NCBI GenBank assembly: GCA_020137815.1
Contig: CM035350.1
Coordinates: 1,422,335 to 1,486,334, forward strand
Direction: 5' to 3'
Length of the DNA stretch: 64,000 bases
Source of the DNA: Hormiphora californensis
Taxonomy: Eukaryota; Ctenophora; Tentaculata; Cydippida; Pleurobrachiidae
The notes under the pieces are model-generated. The model did not search any database. It had not been told where the DNA came from and was given only the letters and a program-made list of their open reading frames with translations. Made by a program: the position numbers and the translations under genes. Below, piece after piece: positions 1 through 20,300 of this stretch (positions are counted from its first letter, which is position 1; each line of letters starts with the position of its first letter).

Positions 1-39
1 ATAAGTAGAAAACAAACATATTACACACAGATATATACA

Positions 40-8466
<8,427 letters not shown>

Positions 8467-8507
8467 GGCCGAACAGGCTGCGGCTGCGAAACTAACTGTC
8501 AGTGTCA

Positions 8508-8883
8508 CTAACATGGTGTCTTGATCATCTCAGAATTATGATCAGGAGGTACCAGCCCCTGATCACCCAGGGGCAGGGTACTGGTGTCTTGCTGCCTGGG
8601 AGGGAGGGAACACTGCACAAACACGTTACATAGTCACTTTACAGAGTACAGAAAATAAAAAGATCGGGTTAACAATTAGGTGAAAAGATTAGATTAAATT
8701 TACTCACGAGCCTACGATTATTTCAACGAGTTTTTCCCGTTCTGTCGATTGTTCGTGTTGTTCTTTGAAGCAGGCGTAATCAAGGCAATCAAGGAGACCG
8801 TAAAGGGCGACAAGGAGGATACCAACAAGTGCTATTATTGCTGGCAACAGAATAAATAGCACAATCATCCGAGTAATGTCATA
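8508..8883 (-). CDS. Short one-pass membrane protein ORF (5' end unresolved)
   Basis: Two exons (8708-8883 and 8508-8595) join at good GT-AG sites and in phase. Together they encode one strongly hydrophobic segment (IVLFILLPAIIALVGILLVA), then an acidic, cysteine-containing stretch (DCLDYACFKEQHEQS) and a short polar tail ending in MIKTPC. An internal ATG at about 8866 would give roughly 80 aa. The first exon starts after a usable AG, so an upstream exon may exist, but none could be assigned. The single membrane span and short cytosolic tail suggest a small integral membrane protein. I know no named family for it. The stop codon lies 41 nt before the ATG of the downstream coiled-coil ORF on the same strand and apparently in the same exon. 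Confidence 0.45.
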
Positions 8884-9077
8884 CTAAAATGGAAATCTCA
8901 TTGGGTGAAAATGGGAACAAGAGAACTGAGAAGGAGCAAGATGATTATATTTTCAACAATTCAACAAGAGTTAAGCGAATTCTTCTCGATGGTGTACCAA
9001 CTGATGTTGATGATACATGCTAGATCGTCATCGGATAATATTTATGCCCCTTTCTGCCTTCTGGAGAGGGAATATGT

Positions 9078-9160
9078 GTCTGGCGGTGCCAGTCCCCGAT
9101 TTGATTCTCGCGATTAGCGATAGTGCACTCGCCACTCGGATGGGGTCGGCGGTGCCAGAC
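9078..9160. repeat. Short palindromic repeat, GTCTGGCGG family
   Basis: The left end GTCTGGCGGTGCCAGTCCCC is imperfectly mirrored by the right end GGGGTCGGCGGTGCCAGAC. Related copies occur at 55900-55961 and about 46975-47035, so this is a dispersed family. Confidence 0.55.
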
Positions 9161-9486
9161 AGGTCACAGGTGGATAACGACTCACTCAAACCACAGTACC
9201 AGAGAAAATGTCTTTGTGCGGTCCGTCCTATGTGCTTGACATTAAGAGCAGAAGAAAGCACAGCCGGGTTTTTCAAAAACAGTTTCTCAAAATTTTCGCA
9301 AAACTCAAAACTTTGGAATTTCCCAAATTTCAGATTTAGACTTTCGCAAGCGGAGCTTTGTTTGTAACGCACGGACTTTTAATCATAAAGCGCCGCATTT
9401 TGAAAATATATTCACTCGCGCGCAACAACGCGACCCACAATTTTAAGATTTCAAGTTCGCTGGCCGAGTGACGTCACATCGCAAGT

Positions 9487-9786
9487 TATAGGGATCCCTA
9501 AAAAAGTTCAGTATTTACACAGAGTTTACACAGTCTTTACACAGTCGTTACACCCAGAGCGCCCGCGCCGCTCTGGGTGTAAAGACTGCGTCTTTCGCAC
9601 TCGATTTGCAGCGTTTTCGGAAACTTTTTTCGCCGCAGCGCTCAATTTACTCAATTGTGCAGCACACAATCCAATCTTTTCTTAGAAAAAGCCGCAAAAC
9701 GCAGCACGCGCCGCTCTGGGTGTAATGACTGTGTAAAGACTGTGTAAACTCTGTGTAAATACTGAACTTTTTTAGGGATCCCTATA
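9487..9786. mobile_element. 300-bp MITE with long terminal inverted repeats
   Basis: The ends are TATAGGGATCCCTAAAAAAG and its reverse complement. The arms continue inward through repeated TTTACACAG motifs for more than 60 bp. There is no coding capacity. A second member with the same ends lies at 38491-38694. Confidence 0.75.
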
Positions 9787-9788
9787 CT

Positions 9789-9932
9789 CCATTTTTTTTC
9801 AACTGTTCACCCCCCAAAGTCGTGCGCGGAATTTTTTTGCGCGTTTATCACATGTTAACGTGTAGCGCGCGCAGCGTAAATTAAAATATCGCACGCGCAC
9901 GAGTTGGGGGGTGAACAGTTGAATAAAAATGG
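9789..9932. repeat. Inverted-repeat element, CAACTGTTCACCCCCC family
   Basis: CCATTTTTTTTCAACTGTTC at the left is mirrored by GAACAGTTGAATAAAAATGG at the right. A further half-copy (GTGAACAGTTGAAAAAAAAT) lies near 10296-10320. The element directly abuts the MITE at 9487-9786. Confidence 0.6.
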
Positions 9933-10962
9933 ACTTTACACACATTTTACACAGGCGGTTCCACACATGATGCTTCCTAAAACCGTATTATAACAAGGTA
10001 GAAAATTGGACCATGGCTCAATTAGGTTTTATGAATAAAGTTAACTGAATTTCAGCCCTCGGAGGCTAACTGGAGCCCCGTCCTTCGAATAACCATTGAG
10101 CATTGACCATGGCCGACAGTTGAAAAAATACTTATACCTTTACAATATTTTCATTGTCTATAACATATCTTGTCTTGAATTTAACCTTATAAATTCGAAC
10201 ATTTTAGCTGGGGCGATCACATTATAATTGCATTGAGATTTATGAAAATTAAAAATTTTGCTTAGAGTTTGGATATTATTTAAATTTCAGTTTTTGGGTG
10301 AACAGTTGAAAAAAAATGGACTTTAGTGATTAGAAGCCCATACATTATTAATCCACAGTCAATCTCTGCAAATATTTTTTGACGAAATGTGATCTTTTTG
10401 CGATTCAGCGATATATGATATGGATTGGGATATGAATGTCGATATCCGATTTCTGCTAACAATATTGAAATGTATCCTGGAATGGCGGAATGACTTCTCC
10501 AAATAGGATAGGAGGCGGGGGCTGACCAAAATATTTGGCGACGCCCTTCCAGCGAAAATTATCAGGCTTCTCTATATAATAATCATGATAATAGTGCTTC
10601 AGACGAAGCGACAGCGGAACTCAACATTTTTAGGAAGTAATTTTGATATCTCCTTCTGGTGCTGATACACACTCACGCCTTCTGTACAACAGGTTAAGGA
10701 GAGATTAATTCTGAATTTAAATGAAATCTGAGCAAGAACTAAATAGGGAAGAAATTAGAAAATTTTATCCCCTACCTCCGGTTCTCGCTTGGAAGATAAG
10801 CTTTCTAAATTTGCACTGTCCTAAGAACTTTCACGGTATCGATTGACTTGTTTAAAGACTGCAGTCTACTGCGCGAAAGTGTTGGTTACGAAGTCACCCC
10901 TCCATGAGCAATAATAACAGAGGGGTAATTTCATTACCAAGCGAAAGTGTATGCTCTCACTC

Positions 10963-11166
10963 AAGTCGGATTTTTTGAAGTTGTCACCACGCACGGCGTG
11001 TGACAGCCCCCACTTCCTCTCATCGGAAAGAGCATAATTTTGTGAGTCCGTAAAATTTTTGTTTGACGAAATTGGTCAAAAACAAAGGCGTAAGAGCCAA
11101 AACGAGTTTCCGGCACGCAAATAAAAAATCGCACCCAAGGGGTGACAACTTCAAAAAATCCGACTT
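10963..11166. repeat. Inverted-repeat element, AAGTCGGATTTTTTGAAG family
   Basis: AAGTCGGATTTTTTGAAGTT and its reverse complement bound a 204-bp segment just upstream of the KDM3 gene. The minus-strand open frame across it is a by-product of the repeat. Confidence 0.65.
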
Positions 11167-11372
11167 TAGATCTCGTTTGCGAAGTTTGCGAAGTTAAAGT
11201 AAAACCCAAACTAAAAAGACTCTCACTTGGGTTATGTCAAATTTCCCACGGTCATTGCTCCATTTCAAGTTTTAGTTTTGGGTTTTAACTTTTACTTAAA
11301 TACTTACATTTTTGCTTTTTTACGAATTGCCCTTAAAACCACCCTAACTCCCTCATCTCACGATCTAGTTGA

Positions 11373-14300
11373 ATGTCAAACAAAGACGATCCCTTGAATG
11401 GGTCAGGAGGAGGGGCCAGTCAAGACACCCTTCCCTTCGCATATTTAGCATCAGTCGCTACAATCCCTCAAGTTCACCCGTACAGTGCATACCAGAACCT
11501 ACCGGATCAAGGAGTGAGAGTACAGAACTATGATCAGGGCCGGCTGTATCTAGCTCCTACTTCTGGCACTGCTAATAATCAGGGTAGTTACAGTAATGTG
11601 ACGGATAGCCAGGGAGGCAGTTACAATACCAGTGCAGGAGGTTACATTTCCAATCCTGGGGGTTATTCTGCTGGTCAGGGGTCATCAGGATTTAGTAACA
11701 CACAGTACTATAACGACCAGCCGTATTCTGCATACACATCAGGAGCAGCAGCTGGTAGTGGTGATACAACCAACTACCACTCTCAACAACAGAGGTACCA
11801 TCATGGTCAGTATACAACATACCACCAGAGTTACCAGGACCCGACCCACCAGTATGCGGGATACCCTCAGCAGCAGCAGCAGCAGTACCAACAGGAACCA
11901 TACCCACCAGGTACAAGCCAGCAGACACCACAATATGCCACTCAGCTGTTAGTCAGTCCTGCACCCAAGAAACCCAGGAATAGTAGTAGTGCCTCTAAAC
12001 GCCGCAAAACATCCACCCCATCAGAAGGCAAACCGGCTCCAAAACCAAGGTCCAGGTCGTCAGGGACAACCAAACCAAGGGAACCAGGTAGTACCGCCCC
12101 AAAACCTAAAGGTAGGACACCCCGTCCTTTCAAGGATGTCTCTGTTCAGACAAGTGGCTGGAAATTCATGTCCGAGATAGGATCCATAGAGAAGATGAAA
12201 GCAGTCAACAAGGACAAACAAATGTCTAAATCGGCCATGTTGGGTCTACTCCGGGCCGTGTTTAAGAGGTTCAAGGGTGCCATTGAGAAAAAGGGTCATG
12301 AAGGGATTCAGGATCACAAGGGCTTCATGGTGTCAGTTACCAAGGACTTGATAACGTGGGTAAATGACGTCATTATCGACCGAACCAGACCAACATGTCT
12401 GCTGTGCGAGAAGAACTTCCCCACAGGGACTGTAAAGAAACACATCATCATATCCTGTCCGGCTGTCCAGGCAGTCTTCCAGGATGTTGTTATTGGGGCC
12501 CAATCCTTACCCGCCCCAACCCCACCCGCACCCCCGGAACGGTCCGTTAACTCGGTGATAGTCAGTGACATGTTCTCTCGGGAGTACTTCCATTGTCGGG
12601 GTGTGTCAGAGTTGAGGCATGTGTGTACGTTCTGTGGGGACAAGATACCAGGAGGAGGATCAGGAGATGATGGGGTATCATTCAGTGCTAGTCATCTAAT
12701 GGAGGGGTGTATTGTGTTCCGACAGTTTGTGATATTCCACGAGAAACCCTCCGTACTGAGTGTCTCTCAAAGAATGGGTACCTCCTGGACATTTCTCTAC
12801 TATTATTGCCTCCTTAACTTCTTCATCCTGAACTTCAAGCAGGACCTTCACAACCTGTCATTTGTAAGGGAGAACAAGGGAATGTTTGTGGTCCGAGCCT
12901 TGGAGCTGGTGGTTGGGAGGGCAGTGGAGGGATGTGATCAGAGTTGTCCACTGTGCGGGACACCCATCACCTTTAACCTCACTCTAAAACACCACCTGGT
13001 ATACGCGTTGTGTCCCGTGCTTCAGGAGCTGTACAGTGACATGAAGACACATGTTCAGTTTAGTTGGACACGGGAGCAGGCCACTAAACGGAAGATAAGT
13101 TGTGTCTTCCAAACCTTCCTATCCCACCAACCTCTGGAGCGACCCCTGAAAATCAAACAAACCTACATTAGTGATGACCTGGGGAACGAGTTACTGGCTA
13201 ATGCGATGTTGTTCCTATCCCTCGATAACCAATTCACTCTCCAGTTCTATAAGACACCTAAAGACCATGGTGTCGCTAAGATTATTGAGGATGTTCAGGA
13301 GGCCTGGGCTGTTAAGATGGTGGCAGAGCATGGATCTGAGAGGAAGGAGACGGAGTGTCCCTTTTGTGAGGTCAACTTCAATAGCGCTAAGAACCTCCTC
13401 AAACACTTCATGTATATCTCGTGTAAGGTGCTGAGGGCGTTATGTGCCCAGATCTACAGATACCTGCCCGTACTAGACTGGGACTGTCTCACTACCAGTT
13501 TCCCCTCTACCAAACACGCCAATCTAATAGTCCAGGAGGCCATCAAGAGGGGTGAGATAGAGATCTTACTAAAGATAGACATCCTCTCTGAGTATCTGTC
13601 CATTGTGACAGGCAAGTTTCTGAATATGAACCTAACAAGTGAGGTCAGGGAGGTGTTGTTTGGTGATGCACCTGTAGACCCCCTTCCAGATGTAAACTCT
13701 CCAGAAATGGCGGTACTCCATGACCTGGTGGCATGGGCTAAGAAGTATATCATGAAGAAGCGATCTGGTCCTACTTGCCCTCTTTGTTTTGAAGATATTG
13801 GTGTCAATAACCGCCTACCTCACATCGCCCTCGGGGCGTGCCAGTATCTTAGACAGTTCCTCACCATATCTGCAGAGGTTCACAGGGTTAACAATATCTT
13901 TAACACCAAGTCTGTGTCGGATGATCGACCAGCCACACTCAGCCCAGCCCGGGTCCAACTACAGACCCTCCTTGGAAATGTTAGGAATATCCTATTTGAG
14001 TGTACGTCAGACCACGGGGATTGGTATGGTAGTGAGGTGGTGCTTGAAGAATGGCTGAGTGAGTCACAGGAGTGGTATACTTCTCACCAGAGGAACCTGT
14101 CCCAGTACATCTCCAGTAGTAGTGGGGACACTATGTGCCAGTTTTGTTTTGTAGTTCAACCCTCACAGAATGCACTGTTGGTCCATGTGTTGTTCCTTCA
14201 GTGTCCGACTCTTAGGACATTCAGTGAGCTTACCAAACATGAGTGGGAGAGGACTGTCGGACCCATTGCAATGGGGGAGGGAGAGGAGGGGAGACAGAAA

Positions 14301-17300
14301 TCAAGACCAAAGAAACTACTTCCGATCCTGCAACAACTCTTCTACCTGTACGATGCTAACCCTAATTGTATCCTAAACAGATCCACAGTTACCGAACTAT
14401 CAGATGGACCCAATCTGGCAACACTAGGGTTCATCTCCAACTACTGGCTACAAGATGTTATGGTTGATGGGGTTTGTGGGATCTGCGGGACGTCCTCTCC
14501 TAAACACCTCTGGTTTGAAGAAGATGCAGCGGGGTGTTCTGTAGTCAGAGAGTTTCTGGGATCTTTTAGGGAGTTGGTGGGCCGTAAAAAACACGGCGGT
14601 GGTGGTGGGGAGGTGGGAGGTGCTATTACCACTGCATTTACCTCTACTGACCTGTTTGAGATACGCAGATTTGGGATGGAGATGATATCTAGAATGAAGG
14701 AGAAGGAAAGCAATAGGAACGAGATACTATCACCCACTGTCCTAACAGATATCAAACAATCAGTCCTCCAGACGCTAAACAGTTACCCTAACTATGATGG
14801 CTCCATGGAGTCATTCAAACACCAGCTCAGCTCCTCCCAATCCTTTCTCTCTGCCAGGTTTGATATCGCTGAGAAGATCTCCCTCTCCAAGACATGTTGT
14901 CTGTGTGAGATCACCTTCCCTAGTGAGAAAGATGTCCAGTTTCACCTTGTTACATTTGAGTGTCGTGTCATGCTACAGCTTCTCACCCAGATCAAAACTA
15001 CAGATGAACTGGACCGGCAACACGTCAAATCAGATCTGATTAATGCGTACAAGAGGACTGTCTCTGTGATAAAGGAGAAATACCCCAAACTAAGAGAAGG
15101 GAATCTATTGACAGTGATGGGGGTTCACGATGCTGAATGCCACAGGAGACTCCTTAACTTCATCAAATCAAAACTTCCCTCTCAGAACCCTTACACGTGT
15201 GTGTTCTGTGATTCAGGGGACTTTACCAGCTTCGTTGGGATCTTCACACACTACCAAAAGTTGGGTTGTACGGGGTTGAAGCGATGTCACGGCCAGATCT
15301 CATTCTCGACCCTGGACCCTGCTACTGCTCATCCCTTCCTGATAGCCCTCTCCTCCGTGTTTGCAGACTGTACAGCATCCCAGGGTATAAGATCCATGAA
15401 GGCATTCCAGACCCACTTCACAAATACCAACACCCAATCTGATCTGTTTGAGTTCTGGGTTACCAACTACTGCAACTCCCTGGTTCCCTATTGTCCCTTC
15501 TGTGAGCAGGGTCTACTCACGCTGACCATGGTGCGGAGCCACTGTAAAACATGTACCAGACTGAAGGAGATCAACCTGGAGGTGTTGCAGAGCGATGGTC
15601 AGGGAGAGGAAGATTATCTGAAGCAACAATCACTCATGTCCTGCAAGTTTACTGGTGAGTCGAGAGAGGCGAGAATGGAGTCGAGATAGAGAGAGGCATT
15701 GTTGCTCTAACTGAGCTTGTTCAATACTGCATTCCCATTCCCCCTCTTGAATCTGACTCTGACCAATCCCCCAGGTACCCTCCCTGAGTCAGTGCGAGAG
15801 GAACAAGAGGGTGTACCATTCATCCAGAGACTCAGCTGTACCCAATACAAGAGGTGGATACCCCTCTGTCTGGATTGTGTACAGCAGGACCAGGACGATG
15901 ATACATGCAGGTTCTTGTGCTTCAGGAAACTTGTCAAGAGGGAGGGAAGATTGAATGTAGTGGACTTTGAGAGCTCTACAACAAGTGCTAACCTCATGAA
16001 CTGGATTCCTGCAGGTTGGTTTGTAGTTTTGGGATTCCTTTACAGGTGGGCATGCTGTTCTGGGTAGTTCTAGAGGGTTTTGGGTGACCCCTTTTGGCCT
16101 AGAATGTTCTGTTGAATTCTATCAAGGAAATTCGATAGACATTGTGATGATACACTCGTTATACACCAGGTGTGATGGTATACACCAGGTGTTCTTTTAT
16201 CTTCTAGAACAGCTGAAATTACTACTATAGCACCCGATTATACCCAGTTTCCCTGTGGTGGCAGATCACACGCACCACACGTTATCCCCTGTTTACAAGT
16301 AACAAACCCCCTCCAGCTCCCAGCTCAACTCGTATCACACCACTCCTAACTACTAACCCCCTCCCCAGGTTGTGAGGGCAATACTGAACTAACTATAGAA
16401 CCAGCCCGATACATACTCCGTCACCTCTTGCCCCACTTCAACAAGATGATGACAGTCGAATTGTGGGAACTGGAAAACGCCAGGGATATACGTGAGTTCC
16501 ATACCCCTAGGATTTAGGAAATACTGCCTTATTGGTTACGTTATTACCCAGTCAGAAAAGTGTATTTTCGCTACCAATAGAAGTTAGGACTGTTAGTCCT
16601 CACTGGACTGATGGCATGCCCTCCAAAAAGTCTTGATCGGTCTTGATCGAGGGTGTTGGATCTTCTCCCTTCCACAGCAACATTGGATTGTCAGACTAAA
16701 TTGACAAATTACCCCAGGTTTGAAGCACCAAGTAAAGAACGTCAGAGAGTTGTGTGACAGTTGTACCACCACACTGTTTAACGTCCACCTGTTCTGTCCC
16801 CGGTGTGGTTTTGTCATCTGTATGGACTGTTACAAGGACCGCCTGGCAGGTAACCGCGGGAGAGAGATTCAGAGAGAGTGCAAGAGTGAATGAGTGACCG
16901 GTAAAAGTGAGATACATAGATAAACGTGGAGAGAGAGGATGGTTTGTTGTTGGCGCCGCGCGGACCGAAACCATCCCATTTTGCAGGCTGTTTGTAATAA
17001 AAGCAAACAATTTTCTATCGCGCGCGCAGCCCTCTCCCTCCAATCATGAAACCCTGAAACTAACTGTTATCAGACCGGATATCCACTCTGATACCTGTTT
17101 CCGCTTTTGCTTTTGAGTGTTTATAACACCACCCCCATCACCAGGTCTGATATCAATTGGTTTGTCTGACTGTAGCGACGGGAGTGCTCACAACCTGAAA
17201 GCTCTAGAGACATGCGTGACGATCCCACCTAATGCAGTGAAACAGTTATCTTCAGCGGTGGAGGGTGCTAAAGAGCAGCACTGTATATCCGTCACTGATC

Positions 17301-20300
17301 TACCCTTCAACCAGACCCCTTCTGATGGTAATACAACATTGTGTTTAGTCTTTAGATGACAACCCATTTCCCACCCTTTGTTTTGTTGGACCAGTCTTAG
17401 TGGGCCCTTTGTTTTGAAATCAGCAGCCCATTTTGTAACTTACCAGAGGTTCCCTAACCCCCCTTTTTTCAGAGGTTCCTCATGATTTGTTCTGTTACGG
17501 GCAAGTGTTGGCGTTAAAGAACAGCAATGACCCCCGCAACATCCCACTCTTCCAAAAGTACCTTCACAAAGGGAACGCAGTGGTTGTACAGGGTGTTCAT
17601 AGGGACCGGGATAACGAACTCTGGCATCCTTCCAGCTTCAGCAAACACTTTGGTAAATATTTCCATTCTATGAGATCATTCTGTTCTTGGAGTGCCAAGT
17701 GATGTAACTAGAAGGGGACTATTATTTTATAGAGGAATAGAGAAGGGAAATAACTAGACGGATAGTCTTTTTAGAGACTATTAGAGAAGCGAAAACATAA
17801 CAATATTTTATCCTGTAGGTTTGGAACGAGAGCTTGTGGTGAATACCTCTACTCTGGAGGTCCACCGGTTACCACTCAAGGACTTCTTTGATGGATTTGA
17901 GAATGTCCATGAGCGGCCCCGAAATGAGAACGGTGATCCAATGATTCTAAAACTGAAGGACTGGCCTACAACTTGGGACTTCAAGGATAAACTGCCACAG
18001 TGGTCAGTATACCCAGAACCACTGATACTACTCAACTTGTATCTCTCTTAACCCTATCTAGTCCACTCCATCATTCCCCCAATCCTGACCCCTCTCCAGG
18101 TATGCAGATTTCATGGAGGTGATCCCTCTAAAGGAGTATACACTACGGGACGGTATCTACAACATAGCCCGCTACCTCCCCAATATCTACTGCACCCCTG
18201 ATCTAGGACCCAAGATGTATATTGCATACAGCAACGCCAACAATCCAGACGGTACGTGATTACATGATTCAGTTGAGAAAGAGGGCCAATTAAGAAAATT
18301 AGATTCTTTGTGAATTTGATTGAGCGCAACAGAGCGTGTAGCTTAGTTAATCTTGTACTAAACACACCTCTAACCCTGCAGAGGGTAGCACGGTGCTGCA
18401 TATAGACATCTCTGATGCAGCCAACATCATCATGTACGTGGGTCAGTCACAAGATGTCGTTATCAACTACCAGGATGAGGGAGAGGGGAAGGAATCCAAC
18501 CCCACCAACTCTGAAAGTGGAACTAATAGCAGTCTGAAGAGGAGGGTCTACAATCTGAGACAACTGTGTGAGGATGCTGATGATGTTCAGATTGAGAGAA
18601 TTAGGAGAGAGAGGCTGAAGATAGGGGCACTATGGCATATCTTCCATCCTAACGATATTGATAAGATACGGCACTTTATACACAAAGTCCTGGATGAGAG
18701 GGGACAGTCGTTACCGGCGGGACATGATCCCATTCACGATCAGACCATCTATCTGGACCGGGCTATGAGGAAACGATTACAACAGGTATTGAGGGATAGA
18801 TACTGACCGACTCACGGACCCACGATCTTCCTTCATTCTTGTTCTCAATATATTATTTCACTAGGCAGTAGGGGTTGCTAAGTCGGAATGAATCGCCATG
18901 AATCATATTTCCTGTTATTCATTGGGTAATTATCTACTGATATCCGGAGTTTCAGCCCAAACGGTTGAGCCACTAAGGATCGCAAGCCACTTTTGTGACC
19001 CTTGTTTTTGCTGTTTATTGCAGTGCGCATGGGTTGTATTCGTGCACATACGGTTGTATAGTATAAAATTGGGTCTTTATAGTCAAATATCGCTATGAAT
19101 CATATTTCCTGTTATTGATTGGGTAATTATCTACAGATATCCGGAGTTTCAGCCCAAACGGTTGAGCCACTAAGGATCGCAAGCCACTTTTGTGACCCTT
19201 GTTTTTGGTGAAAAATCGGGAAAAAATCGGGAAAAATTTTTTAAATTTTAAAATTTCAAAACACGGAAATTAGTTCATAGAACATCCCAATACATGTGCA
19301 AGACTTTAAAATTGAGTATTCAAAAATTTCAACTTAGCAACCCCTACTAGGCAGGCTACTTATAATTTTATGTCATGTAGTTGGCCCACTTCCCCTATAC
19401 TACTACTAATCCTTATTCCAGGATTACGGTGTAAAGGGATGGGCTATAGTCCAGTGTGAGGGTGATGCAGTCATGATTCCAGCTGGGGCTCCACATCAGG
19501 TAATTAGTTGATTAATAATTAGTGCATAATTAGAGGAATCTCCGTAACACTCAAGCACCAGGTCTAAATACATCCCCCTCCATTAGGTACGCAACCTGCA
19601 GAGCTGTATCAAGATTGCTGAGGACTTTGTGTCCCCGGAGAGGGTTCAGTTTTGTCTGAAGTACACTGAGGAGATCAGACATCTGACAAAACAACACTGC
19701 AACCAGGAGGATAAATTACAGGTAGGGAGAGAGATAGCAGGTAGGAGAGAGGGCATATAATTTTGTGCCCCTGCTAAAGCTGGACCTTTTCCCGTTTGTG
19801 TTCCCTAAACCCCCCTCCCTTTTTAGATCAAGAACCTGGTATACCATGGTGTGAAGGATTGTGTCTCAGTGCTCCAGGACACTAAGGGGACTGACACACA
19901 CAAGGGAGGGTGTAACTGCCACTCGGCTGGCCCCAATCCCAGTAACTCCCCCGACCCCCGGGATCTTGTTATTGAGCGGCTGAAGAATGAACTGAGTGAG
20001 GTTAAGAGTGCTGCAGTCACGGAGAAGGAGAGCTTCCAACAACTACTCAGCTCTCAAGAGGTATTGGTATTTTCTGTTTGGATAAACTGTTTGTTAGTTA
20101 AACATGTTATGTTTGTTGTGACATGTTAGACATGTTAGATGTTAACTCTGTGTTAACTACTACTTCTCACATTTCAGTTGAGTCTGATGAACGCCAGGAA
20201 CTTCTTCGAACTGGAACGGAAGAACCACAAGGAACTAAAGGGCAAATACGACAAGTTGAAGCAAAGCCAGCGAATCAGATCAGCTGACCTATCTGTGTTC

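Larger units (their letters stand above)
8884..11372. other. Repeat-rich intergenic region
   Basis: No gene is supported here. The interval contains at least four inverted-repeat elements (9078-9160, 9487-9786, 9789-9932 and 10963-11166) and AT-rich unique DNA. It separates the minus-strand membrane/coiled-coil unit from the plus-strand KDM3 gene, so promoters for both probably lie here. No clear TATA box or initiator could be assigned. Confidence 0.6.

Noticed and set aside
9017-9372. Overlapping frames of 114-116 aa on both strands
   Set aside because: They cross a palindromic repeat and show no conserved motif; an upstream exon for the membrane ORF could not be justified here.
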